Of a DNA stretch of 47,101 nt, positions 1 to 8,543 are shown piece after piece. This stretch comes from Bacillota bacterium (GTDB lineage Bacteria; Bacillota; Clostridia; TANB77; CAG-465): NCBI GenBank assembly GCA_023410645.1, contig JAEYPQ010000024.1, positions 1 through 47,101 of the forward strand, given 5' to 3'. The notes beneath the pieces are model-generated. The model was not told the origin of the DNA. It saw nothing but the letters and a program-made list of their open reading frames with translations, and did not search any database. A program made the translations under genes and the position numbers. Position 1 is the stretch's first letter; each line of letters opens with the position of its first letter.

Positions 1-2
1 TT

Positions 3-926
3 GAGCAAACAATATTAATTAATTTTATACAAGGAACTTCGACAAGTGTTACAAGTGGATATATAATGCATCCAGCATTTACATTTGGAAGTACACAACT
101 AACAGGAATATGGGTAGCAAAATTTGAGGCATCTGCTGCAGAAGGAGTAACTAATGATAGTTCAACAGATAATGTAACAACTAAAACATTGAAAGTTGTT
201 CCTGGTGTGGCCCCTTGGCAATATATAACAATAGGTAATATATTTACAGTATGTAGAAATATGGAAACTAAAAGTATATATGGCTGGGGAACAAGTGGAT
301 CAGGATTAGATACTCATCTAATGAAAAATATAGAATGGGGAGCTGTTGCATATTTATCAAATAGTATTTATGGCATGAATGCTAAAGTATGGGTAAATCC
401 ATATTGGGATGGAAGTTTCTCAAAAATTGGTCAATCTGGATCAAGTAGCACATCAGATTATGGAACATCATATATTTATCCATATAATAACACAACTTAT
501 GGAATAAATGCTAGTACAACAGGAACTGTGTATGGAGTCTATGATATGAATGGTGGAACATATGAGTATGTTGCAGCTTATGTAAATAATGGAAATGGTA
601 ATTTAAATTATGGCTCTTCTTTAATAAGTGCTGATTCAAAGTATAAAGATGTATATGCTGTTGGTTCACCAGATCAAGATTATGCTAATTATAATGCGGC
701 AGCAAGTAAAGTTGGAGATGCAGTATATGAAGTTACAAGTTCAGGTAATGGTTCTACTTGGTATTATGGAAGATGGGGTATGCCTTATGGAAGTCTACCA
801 TTTTTCCATAGAGGTGGAAATTATGCCGGAGGATTTTGGAATAGTTTATTTACATTTGATTATAGTGGAGGATATGACGCCAATTATGGCTTCCGTCCAA
901 CAATAGCAGTAGGTTCTGGATTATAA
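3..926 (+). CDS. C-terminal fragment of a large surface protein with FGE/C-type-lectin-like domain (5' truncated by window edge)
   Basis: The reading frame is open from base 3, so the gene starts outside the window; the ATG at 66 is internal. The first residues (EQTILINFIQGT) match the middle of the C-terminal domain of the protein at 25413-29186 (AQTILINFIQGT). The two then align to the end: GIW[VI]AKFEA, GWGTSG, KNIEWGA, YDM[NS]GGT and a final YGFRPTIAV. The pattern resembles the formylglycine-generating-enzyme/C-type-lectin fold, but no catalytic cysteine pair is visible, so an enzymatic role is unlikely. The last 40 residues, between HRGG and GFRP, diverge most from the paralogue and are rich in Asn, Tyr, Gly and Ser. 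That is the layout of variable regions in diversity-generating-retroelement targets (inference). By analogy the missing N-terminus probably has a pilin-like leader and Ig-like repeats. Confidence 0.85.
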   Translation, partial: EQTILINFIQGTSTSVTSGYIMHPAFTFGSTQLTGIWVAKFEASAAEGVTNDSSTDNVTTKTLKVVPGVAPWQYITIGNIFTVCRNMETKSIYGWGTSGSGLDTHLMKNIEWGAVAYLSNSIYGMNAKVWVNPYWDGSFSKIGQSGSSSTSDYGTSYIYPYNNTTYGINASTTGTVYGVYDMNGGTYEYVAAYVNNGNGNLNYGSSLISADSKYKDVYAVGSPDQDYANYNAAASKVGDAVYEVTSSGNGSTWYYGRWGMPYGSLPFFHRGGNYAGGFWNSLFTFDYSGGYDANYGFRPTIAVGSGL

Positions 927-950
927 ATTTAGATAATTATTTTAAATTAA

Positions 951-985
951 AATTGAACAGATTTAAAAATCTGTTCAATTTTTTG
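951..985 (+). terminator. Intrinsic terminator after the surface-protein fragment
   Basis: Arms 951-963 and 968-980 are perfectly complementary (13 bp) with a 4-nt loop and are followed by a T-run. It lies 25 bp after the stop codon. Confidence 0.9.
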
Positions 986-995
986 TATTATTATA

Positions 996-1024
996 TTGAA
1001 AAAAGTTTTTATTTGATATAAAAT
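996..1024 (+). promoter_or_regulatory. Sigma-A type promoter for the metallo-hydrolase gene
   Basis: TTGAAA (996-1001), a 17-bp spacer and TAAAAT (1019-1024). It lies just after the preceding terminator and about 37 bp before the ATG at 1061. Confidence 0.75.
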
Positions 1025-1060
1025 GTGGTTATACTAAAGATAGTAAGGAGATTGATATAT

Positions 1061-2686
1061 ATGAAAATAACTTTTTACGGTGCTGCAAGAACAGTTACTG
1101 GATCTTGTCATATGGTTGAAGCATGTGATAAGAAATTTTTAATCGATTGTGGAATGTTTCAGGGAAGACTTACAGATCAAATGTTAAATTATGAAAACTT
1201 TCCTTTTAATATAAATGAAGTTGATTTTGTAATACTTACTCATGCACATATCGACCATAGTGGAAGAATACCAAAATTATATAAAGCAGGATATACTGGT
1301 GAGATATATGCAACAAATGCAACAATGGATCTTTGCCGTATAATGTTACCTGATAGTGGTCATATACAAGAAAAAGAAATTGAATGGGTAAATAAAAAAA
1401 GAAGAAGAGCTGGGAAAAAGGAAACTGAACCAATGTATACTGCTCAAGATGGACTTGATGCTTTAAAACTTTTCCATGGTATTAATTATGATGAAGAAAT
1501 AAGGATTAATGAAAATTTATCTTTTAGAATGATTGATGCTGGACACATGTTAGGTTCAGCAATAGTTGAAATTACTATTACAGAAGATGGAAAAACTGAA
1601 AGATTGGTATTTTCTGGTGATCTTGGAAATACTGATATGCCAATAATAAAAGATCCTACTTATATTGAAGGTGCAGATTATCTTGTTATGGAATCAACAT
1701 ATGGAGATAGAGTGCATGGAAGATTAGAGGATCAATCTGATGAGTTTATTGATATACTTTTAAAAACTGTTGATAGAGGTGGAAATGTTATAATTCCTTC
1801 TTTTGCTGTTGGAAGAACACAAGAAATATTATATGAAATAAATAGATATGCAGCAATGAAAGGAATTGGAGACAAAATTAGCAAAATACCAGTATATGTT
1901 GATAGTCCTTTGGCGGTTAATGCAACAAATATTTTTATGGAAAATCCTGAATATTATGATGATGAGGCTTTAAGATATTTATTAAAAGGTGATAATCCAC
2001 TTGAATTTCCAAATCTTCATTTTATAAGTACTGCAGAAGAATCAAAAGCATTAAATGAAGATTTGACTCCAAAAGTTATCATTTCTGCCAGTGGTATGTG
2101 TGAAGTTGGAAGAATCAAACATCATTTAAAACATAATTTATATAGACCAGAATGTACTGTACTTTTTGTTGGATTCCAAGCTGAAGGAACGTTAGGCAAA
2201 AAGATACAATCTGGTGAAAAAATAGTTAAAATATTTGGTGAAGAAATTGCAGTAAATGCTGAAATAAGATCTCTTGATGCTTTTTCAGGTCATGCAGATA
2301 AACTTGGGCTTATAGCTTGGGTTGACAAAATGGTCGAAAAACCCAAAGCAATATTTATAGTTCATGGTGAATATACAGGACAACAAGCTTTAAAAAATGA
2401 ACTAACTGAAAAGTTTAAAATTAATTGTATAATTCCTGATTACAAAGAAACATATACAAAAGATGGTGTTCTTGTTGAATCTACAAATACAGAATATCAA
2501 TCTACAAGATTTGATATACTTGAGTTATTATCATTCCTAAAAGAAGATGTAGATAATATGACAAATACAGTTAAAGCTGAGATTAAACATAATGGAAGTG
2601 AGAATGATTTAGTACAAATAAAGAAAAAACTTAATGAATTAAAAGAATCATTATCCAATATAAAAACAATGAAATATGATAAGTAA
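1061..2686 (+). CDS. MBL-fold metallo-hydrolase with beta-CASP and RMBL domains (YSH1-like RNA-processing nuclease family)
   Basis: Predicted cytoplasmic zinc-dependent RNA nuclease of the beta-CASP family (COG1236-like). The 541-aa product has the metal-binding motif HAHIDH at residues 61-66, a second His in GHMLGS (161-166) and the Asp of SGDLG (about 187). A beta-CASP region follows with ISASGMCEVGRI near residues 345-356, then DAFSGHAD and VHGE in the C-terminal RMBL part. The last ~35 residues are Lys/Glu-rich and likely helical, beyond the usual domain end. I start at ATG 1061 because AAGGAG lies at 1045-1050; an upstream GTG at 1025 lacks a good site and overlaps the -10 region. Transcribed alone from the promoter at 996. 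Exact RNA substrate unknown; it is distinct from RNase J. Confidence 0.93.
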   Translation: MKITFYGAARTVTGSCHMVEACDKKFLIDCGMFQGRLTDQMLNYENFPFNINEVDFVILTHAHIDHSGRIPKLYKAGYTGEIYATNATMDLCRIMLPDSGHIQEKEIEWVNKKRRRAGKKETEPMYTAQDGLDALKLFHGINYDEEIRINENLSFRMIDAGHMLGSAIVEITITEDGKTERLVFSGDLGNTDMPIIKDPTYIEGADYLVMESTYGDRVHGRLEDQSDEFIDILLKTVDRGGNVIIPSFAVGRTQEILYEINRYAAMKGIGDKISKIPVYVDSPLAVNATNIFMENPEYYDDEALRYLLKGDNPLEFPNLHFISTAEESKALNEDLTPKVIISASGMCEVGRIKHHLKHNLYRPECTVLFVGFQAEGTLGKKIQSGEKIVKIFGEEIAVNAEIRSLDAFSGHADKLGLIAWVDKMVEKPKAIFIVHGEYTGQQALKNELTEKFKINCIIPDYKETYTKDGVLVESTNTEYQSTRFDILELLSFLKEDVDNMTNTVKAEIKHNGSENDLVQIKKKLNELKESLSNIKTMKYDK

Positions 2687-2717
2687 TATATATAAAATAA
2701 ATAAAACTTAAATTCAT

Positions 2718-2767
2718 ACTCTCCTATATGTATCATATAATTAAATATGATAATGTAGGAGAGTTTT
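2718..2767 (+). promoter_or_regulatory. Hairpin with U-run that contains the ribosome binding site of the next gene
   Basis: ACTCTCCTA...ATCATA (2718-2736) pairs with TATGAT...TAGGAGAGT (2746-2764), giving a long stem with an internal mismatch, followed by TTTT up to base 2767. It looks like the terminator of the metallo-hydrolase gene. However, its 3' arm contains AGGAGAG (2757-2763), the only good ribosome binding site for ATG 2768. Termination and occlusion of translation could therefore share one structure (inference). Confidence 0.7.
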
Positions 2768-3496
2768 ATGTTTATTAAAAGTTTTAACTTAAGTGTTTTT
2801 AAAGGTAGAAAATTATGTTATATTATAATAACTGGAATCACAGTTGCATGTATTCTTATTGCAACTACATTTTATATTGTTAATAAAGATTCAAAAGGCT
2901 TTGGACTAGAAAATATATTGTCAAAAGATAATATATTATATATTAGTTCCTATTATGCAGATTATTCAGTTACTGTAGATAGTAATAAAAATACTAATAA
3001 CTATACTATTAAAGAGTGGTATTCAAAAGATTTAAATACTGGAAAAGAAAAATTTAAATTTGAAACCTCAACTCAAAATGGTGAGAAAATAACATATACA
3101 ATGGATGAAAATCAAGTTAAAATAAAAAGTGATAATCAACTAAATGAGTTTTATTTAAGTGATTATATGATTGAAAAGAAAAATGTAATGAGCTTATCTA
3201 CTTTTTTTGAAATCTATTTAAAAATAAAAGATAGTAATATTGATAATTGTTGCAATATTGAAAATGTTGTTGAAGATAAAAAAATTAGCTATAAAATTAA
3301 TTTTGGAAATAACGATTGTGAGATAAGCAAAGAATACGCTGATTTACTTAGAGACGGAGTGGAAATATCTAGTATTGAGTTACTAGTAGATAAAGAAACT
3401 TCTAAACCAACAGAACTTTTTGTTTATGATAAAAATAATAAAGTTTATATTGATATAAGTTATAATAATTTTGAAATTAATGCTGATTTTGAATAA
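2768..3496 (+). CDS. GerS-like (LolA-fold) membrane-anchored protein
   Basis: A 242-aa product with a basic N-terminus and one hydrophobic segment (about residues 17-38), then an extracytoplasmic domain. The C-terminal stretch VDKETSKPTELFVYDKNN followed by a predicted beta strand is typical of the clostridial GerS/outer-membrane-lipoprotein-sorting-like (LolA fold) family. In Clostridioides difficile, GerS is needed for spore cortex modification and germination. A Cys at residue 28 lies in a poor lipobox (TVAC), so a transmembrane anchor is as likely as lipidation. The start has AGGAGAG four bases upstream, inside a hairpin. It precedes mazF, an order that recalls the alr-gerS and alr-mazF neighbourhoods of other Clostridia, but no alr is in the window. 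Family call moderately confident; sporulation role inferred. Confidence 0.6.
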   Translation: MFIKSFNLSVFKGRKLCYIIITGITVACILIATTFYIVNKDSKGFGLENILSKDNILYISSYYADYSVTVDSNKNTNNYTIKEWYSKDLNTGKEKFKFETSTQNGEKITYTMDENQVKIKSDNQLNEFYLSDYMIEKKNVMSLSTFFEIYLKIKDSNIDNCCNIENVVEDKKISYKINFGNNDCEISKEYADLLRDGVEISSIELLVDKETSKPTELFVYDKNNKVYIDISYNNFEINADFE

Positions 3497-3502
3497 AACT
3501 AT

Positions 3503-3531
3503 TTGATTTTTTTATTAAATAAGTGTATAAT
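3503..3531 (+). promoter_or_regulatory. Promoter for mazF-pbp
   Basis: TTGATT (3503-3508), a 17-bp spacer and TATAAT (3526-3531). It lies between the GerS-like gene and mazF, so the toxin and the penicillin-binding protein can be transcribed independently of the GerS-like gene. Confidence 0.75.
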
Positions 3532-3552
3532 AGTGAAAGTAAGGTGTATATT

Positions 3553-3924
3553 TTGATTATTAAAAGAGGAGATATATTTTTTGCTGACTTAAGTCCTGTT
3601 GTTGGTAGTGAACAAGATGGTATAAGACCAGTACTTATCATTCAAAATGATATAGGCAATAAACATAGTCCAACTGTAATTGTAATACCAATTACAAGTA
3701 AGGTAAAGGCTAAACTTCCAACACACATACCACTTAAAGCATCTAAATTTTGTCTTGAAAAAGATTCAGTGATACTTGCAGAGCAAGTAAGAACCTTGGA
3801 TAAGTCCAGAATAAAATCGAAAATTGGTTCTTTAGATGATGAAACAATGGAAAAAGTGAAAGATGCACTCAAGATTAGTTTGAATATACGTGCTAAATTT
3901 GAAGATATATTTTTTGACTGGTAA
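3553..3924 (+). CDS. mazF: Type II toxin MazF/NdoA (mRNA interferase)
   Basis: Sequence-specific endoribonuclease of the PemK/MazF family, acting in the cytoplasm. The 123-aa product begins near IKRGDIFFADLSPVVGSEQ, close to the Bacillus NdoA start. It continues with RPVLIIQND, LPTHIPL, DSVILAEQVRT, LDKSRI and a C-terminal DDETMEKV...ALKISL helix, so the full family length (about 116 aa) is present. I choose TTG 3553 because AAGGTG lies at 3541-3546 and the family N-terminus begins there; a further-upstream GTG (3523) falls within the promoter. No MazE/CopG-type antitoxin ORF is visible directly upstream (56 bp to the previous gene). The PBP gene follows after 21 bp. Confidence 0.95.
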   Translation: MIIKRGDIFFADLSPVVGSEQDGIRPVLIIQNDIGNKHSPTVIVIPITSKVKAKLPTHIPLKASKFCLEKDSVILAEQVRTLDKSRIKSKIGSLDDETMEKVKDALKISLNIRAKFEDIFFDW

Positions 3925-3945
3925 ATTTAATTAGAGGTGAAGAAA

Positions 3946-6372
3946 TTGGAAAATAAAAAAAATACAAATGCTGGAATTAGGAAAATAAAATTCAAATCAT
4001 TAAGTAGAAAGGATAAAAAGGAATTGCAACAAAATGCAAATCCTAATGATTCAAATAACAAGAATGATAAGAATGGAAAGAAGAAAAAAGATAGAAAAAC
4101 TGGATGGAAAATCTTTAGAATATGCATATTTGTTTTTATAGCACTAGCAATTATTGGTACTGGTGTTGTAGTTGGAGTAATATCTGGAATAATAGGTAAA
4201 ACAAATAATATTGCTCTTGAAGATATTGAACTTCAAAACATAACTAGTTTTGTATATGATAAAGATGGAAATGAAATAGGCTCTTTCTTTGATTCTGAAA
4301 ATAGAGTTATGATAAAATATGAGGAGATACCACAAATTGTGGTTGATGCAATAACTTCTATTGAAGATGAAAGATTTTTTTCACATCATGGTGTAGATTT
4401 AAAAAGAACTATCGCAGCTATTGGTACTTACATTATTAATGGTGGTAATTCTGCTTTTGGTGGAAGTACTATAACACAACAATTAATAAAGAATGTAGAA
4501 AATGATGATGAAGTAGCTTGGCAAAGAAAAATAAGAGAATGGTATAGAGCAATAATGCTTGAAAAAATATTAAGTAAAGAAAAAATATTTGAAGCTTATG
4601 TAAATACTATTTATTTTGGTGATGGTGCTTCTGGAATTGAAGTTGCATCTCAAAATTACTTTGGTAAATCTGTAAAGGATGTAAATATAGCAGAAGCAGC
4701 AGTGCTTGCTGCAGTTATACAATCTCCAGAATCTACAAATCCATATTCTGATGATGAATCTAAACAAAAGTTATTAGACAGACAAAAACTAGTGTTGGAT
4801 CAAATGCTAAAACTTGGTAAAATAGATCAGGCACAATATGATGAAGCTAAAAACTATCAAATTGCGTTTAAGAAAGAAGAAGTTGAAGTAAGTAGTACTG
4901 TACAATCATATTTCGTTGATGCTATATTTGAACAAGTATTAAAGGACTTAATGGATCAAGAAGGAATTTCTGAAGGTGTAGCAACTAAAAGACTATTAAC
5001 AGATGGATTAAAAATTTATACAACACAAGATTCGAAAGTTCAAAAAGCAATTGATGATGCTTATGCTGATGACAAAATATTCTATACAGATAAACAAGGC
5101 GATTTCATGCAAGGTGCAATGGTTGTTATAGAACAATCAACTGGTAATGTTGTTGGACTTACAGGTGGAGCTGGTGAAAAAACAGGTGCTAGAGTTTTAA
5201 ATCGTGCATTTGTTAAAAGGCAACCAGGTTCAACTATGAAACCATTTGGTGCTTATGGTCCAGCAATGGAACAAGGTTTACTTTCTCCTGGTTCTGGAAT
5301 AGATGATAGTCCTATTACAATTGGCAACTGGTCACCAGGTAATTACTATGCAGGATTTAATGGTTATGTAACTGTAAGAGATGCTATTAAAAAATCCATG
5401 AATCTACCTGCTGTAAGGGCAAATAGATTAGTTGATATAAACTATGCATTTAACTTTGCAAAGAATGTTGGACTTAAGAGTTTAGTTGATAGTGATAAAA
5501 ATACTGCATCACTTGCACTTGGTGGTTTAACATACGGTGTAACGCCACTAGAACTTGCTAGTGCTTATGCAACAATTGCAAATGGTGGAATATATATAGA
5601 ACCAAAATTATATACAAAAGTTGTAGATAAAGATGGAAAAGAAATTTTAACTACTAAGACTGTTGCTAAAAAAGCTATGGAAGATTCAACTGCATACCTG
5701 CTTACAAGTTGTTTACAATCAGTTACTTCATCAGCTGGAGGTACAGCTAATGGATACGTAAAAACTCCTGGAATTGATGTAGCTGGTAAAACTGGTAACA
5801 CTAATGATGACTATGATAGATGGTTTGCAGGATTTACTCCATATTACACGATTGCAGCTTGGGAAGGTTATGATAAAAATAAGACAATTGGAAGAAAATA
5901 TCCATATGCAAGTATTACATTATTTAATACTGTTATGAATGCAATAACAAAAGATTTACCAGATAAGAAATTTGTACAACCTGATAGTGTTACAACTGCT
6001 GCTCTTTGTAAGGTATCTGGACTTGTTGCAACAGAAGCTTGTAGATTGGATCCAAGAGGAGATCAGACAAATGTAGACTTAGTAGCAAAAGGAAAAATTC
6101 CTACTAAAACTTGTGATATACATAAAATAGTAAAAATATGTACTGAATCTGGAAAACTTGCAACAGAATATTGTCCTTCAACAATTGAAAAATCATTTAT
6201 TACTAGAGATTTCGTACCAAATATAAAACCTGCGGATTGGCAGTATATGCTTCCTACTGAAACGTGTAACATACATACTAAGCCACCTGCAGATGGTGGA
6301 AATAATAATGGCAATGACAATGATAATGGTGGAGATGTTGGTATATATGATGATGAAAATACAGGTAGATAA
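3946..6372 (+). CDS. Class A penicillin-binding protein (bifunctional transglycosylase/transpeptidase)
   Basis: Membrane-bound peptidoglycan synthase that polymerises lipid II and cross-links the stem peptides. The product is 808 aa: a Lys/Asn-rich cytoplasmic tail (1-55), a TM segment (about 56-80) and a GT51 domain with IEDERFFSHHG (139-149) and GGSTITQQL (172-180). The transpeptidase domain has STMK (429-432, nucleophile Ser429), SMN (484-486) and KTG (615-617). A Cys-containing segment and an Asn/Asp/Gly-rich tail end the protein. I choose TTG 3946 because AGAGGTGA (3933-3940) is spaced correctly for it; the GTG at 3937 lies within that site. Beta-lactams are expected ligands. It shares the mazF transcript and ends at a strong terminator. 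Confidence 0.95.
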   Translation: MENKKNTNAGIRKIKFKSLSRKDKKELQQNANPNDSNNKNDKNGKKKKDRKTGWKIFRICIFVFIALAIIGTGVVVGVISGIIGKTNNIALEDIELQNITSFVYDKDGNEIGSFFDSENRVMIKYEEIPQIVVDAITSIEDERFFSHHGVDLKRTIAAIGTYIINGGNSAFGGSTITQQLIKNVENDDEVAWQRKIREWYRAIMLEKILSKEKIFEAYVNTIYFGDGASGIEVASQNYFGKSVKDVNIAEAAVLAAVIQSPESTNPYSDDESKQKLLDRQKLVLDQMLKLGKIDQAQYDEAKNYQIAFKKEEVEVSSTVQSYFVDAIFEQVLKDLMDQEGISEGVATKRLLTDGLKIYTTQDSKVQKAIDDAYADDKIFYTDKQGDFMQGAMVVIEQSTGNVVGLTGGAGEKTGARVLNRAFVKRQPGSTMKPFGAYGPAMEQGLLSPGSGIDDSPITIGNWSPGNYYAGFNGYVTVRDAIKKSMNLPAVRANRLVDINYAFNFAKNVGLKSLVDSDKNTASLALGGLTYGVTPLELASAYATIANGGIYIEPKLYTKVVDKDGKEILTTKTVAKKAMEDSTAYLLTSCLQSVTSSAGGTANGYVKTPGIDVAGKTGNTNDDYDRWFAGFTPYYTIAAWEGYDKNKTIGRKYPYASITLFNTVMNAITKDLPDKKFVQPDSVTTAALCKVSGLVATEACRLDPRGDQTNVDLVAKGKIPTKTCDIHKIVKICTESGKLATEYCPSTIEKSFITRDFVPNIKPADWQYMLPTETCNIHTKPPADGGNNNGNDNDNGGDVGIYDDENTGR

Positions 6373-6392
6373 TATATAAAATTATATTTATA

Positions 6393-6422
6393 AAATAAAA
6401 GCGGTTAACCGCTTTTATTTTT
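6393..6422 (+). terminator. Intrinsic terminator after the PBP gene
   Basis: A perfect 28-bp palindrome (6393-6420) centred on TTAA gives a GC-containing stem with flanking A and T runs. Confidence 0.9.
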
Positions 6423-6478
6423 ATGTTAAAATTAGAAACCTAATGCAAAGTTATTTTATACCAATTTACATTTTTTTG

Positions 6479-6507
6479 TTGCAAATAATGTTGTAATTTG
6501 ATAGAAT
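6479..6507 (+). promoter_or_regulatory. Promoter of the glycosidase-uppP operon
   Basis: TTGCAA (6479-6484), a 17-bp spacer and TAGAAT (6502-6507), 29 bp before ATG 6536. Confidence 0.65.
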
Positions 6508-6535
6508 ATTATATAGGTTTTTGAAAGGATGTCTT

Positions 6536-7492
6536 ATGAAGAAAAAAATAAAAGTAATTGCATTATTTTTAATGTTTGAAATAATATTTGTACCTTTACT
6601 GTCTATTATACTAATATTTTATGGGCCATTTACTAATACAAGAGATATGATTGTTACAACTGCTATGACAACAATGTCACATCAATATTTTGCTACTTGG
6701 TTTTTAAGTGATGAAAAGATACAAGAAATTTTAGCAAAAAATAGACCAAATGAAAATTTAGCGGATCAAGATATTGAAGATATAAAAGTAAATGATAAGG
6801 CAGATGATGGAATAGAGCTTGTAGATGTTAGTACTAAGACTTTTAAAGGTTATTTACTTATAATAAATGATCCATCACGTGTTAAACTTGTAACAGCACC
6901 TAAACTTGGAAAAGTTGGTTCTACTACTTCACAAATTATTGAGGCTTATGATGCAATTGGTGGAATAAATGCCGGTGGATTTGAAGATGATGCTCTAGGT
7001 ACAGGTGGTAAGGCAAGTGGAATTATTATAGAAGATGGAAAATTAAAAACGCCAGATGCCTCATATGGATCATATAAAGTTGTTGGAATTGATGACGAAA
7101 ATAGAATGGTTGTATCAAATTCAATGACTTATACTAAAATGAAATCGCTTAATCTAGTAAGTGCAGTAAGTTTTGGACCAGTAATAATTTTAAATGGAAA
7201 TCCTACAATTAAAAGTGGTGATGGGGGTTGGGGAATACAACCAAGAACTGCTATTGGTCAAAAGAAAGACGGAACAATACTTATGTTAGTAATTGATGGT
7301 AGACAGGCTGGAAGTATAGGAGCAACTTTAAAAAATGTTCAAGATATATTTTTACAATATGGTGCATATAACGCATTTAATTTAGATGGTGGAGCATCAA
7401 GTACAATGGTTTATAATAATAAACTTATTAATAAGCCAAGTGACATAATGGGCGAAAGATATGTTCCAACAGCTTTTATAATAACTAAATAA
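6536..7492 (+). CDS. Phosphodiester glycosidase family (NAGPA-domain) exported protein
   Basis: The 318-aa product has an N-terminal membrane segment (about residues 5-27) and an extracytoplasmic domain of the NAGPA/phosphodiester glycosidase family, often annotated as exopolysaccharide biosynthesis protein. Visible family marks are GGINAGGF, VSFGPVIILNG, QPRTAIGQ, LVIDGRQ and the near C-terminal NLDGGASSTMVYN. Members hydrolyse phosphodiester-linked sugars on lipids or polymers; the substrate here is unknown. ATG 6536 has AAAGGA at 6524-6529, while the in-frame TTG 6521 lies upstream of that site. It heads a tight operon with an anchored protein of unknown function and uppP, which suggests a role in wall or surface polymer metabolism. 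Confidence 0.85.
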   Translation: MKKKIKVIALFLMFEIIFVPLLSIILIFYGPFTNTRDMIVTTAMTTMSHQYFATWFLSDEKIQEILAKNRPNENLADQDIEDIKVNDKADDGIELVDVSTKTFKGYLLIINDPSRVKLVTAPKLGKVGSTTSQIIEAYDAIGGINAGGFEDDALGTGGKASGIIIEDGKLKTPDASYGSYKVVGIDDENRMVVSNSMTYTKMKSLNLVSAVSFGPVIILNGNPTIKSGDGGWGIQPRTAIGQKKDGTILMLVIDGRQAGSIGATLKNVQDIFLQYGAYNAFNLDGGASSTMVYNNKLINKPSDIMGERYVPTAFIITK

Positions 7493-7509
7493 TAATAAAG
7501 GGTGAAAAA

Positions 7510-8535
7510 ATGAAAAAAATTTTAATATATATATCTATATTTTTTGCAGTAGGCACTATATTTACAGCTACTGGACTTATGATTATAGATAATTTTATAT
7601 ACCAACTTAGTCAATCAAGTGTAATAGTTAGTGCACAGACAAATAATAGTCAATCTGAAATTAAGTCTACAAATAAAATTATATTGCCTGAGCAGATTGA
7701 CGATTTAGAATATTCATATAATAATAAATACTATGTATATTTAAAGGATTCTAAAATATATATTAATAGTATAGAAGATGGAAAAAATATAGATATAATT
7801 GAGGAAGAAAAACCAATTTGTTATAGTAAATTACTATATGATAAAAACCTTATATTATATTTTACTCAAGAAAAAAGTAAAAATACTTCAAAACTTGTTT
7901 TAAACACATATGAAATAGATACTAAAAGAAAAAGTAAATATAATTCTGTAAACATATATAACTTTTCTAAAATAAAAGATATGAATATGTCTCCAATTAT
8001 AAATATAATATATTTTAATGTTGAAACAAAAAATGGCTCTAGTACAGGAAATATGATTTATAGAATTGACTTATTTAATAATATTTCTTTAGTTAAATCA
8101 GGAAAAATATATAGTAGTATGATAATGCTTCAACATAAAGATGTAGTATATTATGAAGATGAAAATTCTAATATATATTATGGAAGTAGTAAGCTTAGCA
8201 TATTTAAAGAAAAAGTTAATATGATTGGTATTGATTATGATGATAATTTATATTTTATAAATCAAGATGATAAAGATATAGTATATAAAGTAAAAAATAA
8301 TAAAATCATAGATAAAATTGAATTAAGTGATACTGATTTAGTAAAAACATATATGAATAATTATGGTGTATATTTAGTATATCCTACTTATGTTATAAAT
8401 GTAGCAGATGAGGAAGGGCCATATAAAAGGATAGCTAAATTGTCAAAATACGTTAGCTTTGAGGCAATTAAAGATGATACAGTGTATTTAAGAACAACAG
8501 ATGATTTATTAATAACTACAAAAGTTATAGAATAG
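7510..8535 (+). CDS. Hypothetical exported/anchored protein, beta-rich
   Basis: A 341-aa product I do not recognise. A hydrophobic N-terminal segment (residues 4-27) probably acts as signal or anchor. A Ser/Asn linker follows and then a long region of short strands with recurring Tyr-rich turns (NKYYVYLKDSKIYI, NIYYGSSKLSIF, DNLYFINQDDKDIVYKV). This suggests a beta-propeller-like fold such as DUF5050-type repeats, which is inference only. AAGGGTG at 7498-7504 precedes the ATG. It lies between the glycosidase (17 bp upstream) and uppP, whose ribosome binding site overlaps this stop codon, so the three are probably co-transcribed. Confidence 0.8.
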   Translation: MKKILIYISIFFAVGTIFTATGLMIIDNFIYQLSQSSVIVSAQTNNSQSEIKSTNKIILPEQIDDLEYSYNNKYYVYLKDSKIYINSIEDGKNIDIIEEEKPICYSKLLYDKNLILYFTQEKSKNTSKLVLNTYEIDTKRKSKYNSVNIYNFSKIKDMNMSPIINIIYFNVETKNGSSTGNMIYRIDLFNNISLVKSGKIYSSMIMLQHKDVVYYEDENSNIYYGSSKLSIFKEKVNMIGIDYDDNLYFINQDDKDIVYKVKNNKIIDKIELSDTDLVKTYMNNYGVYLVYPTYVINVADEEGPYKRIAKLSKYVSFEAIKDDTVYLRTTDDLLITTKVIE

Positions 8536-8543
8536 GAGGAAAT

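Noticed and set aside
3923..3945. GTG at 3937 as PBP start
   Set aside because: The GTG is inside the AGAGGTGA ribosome binding site, while TTG 3946 has correct spacing.
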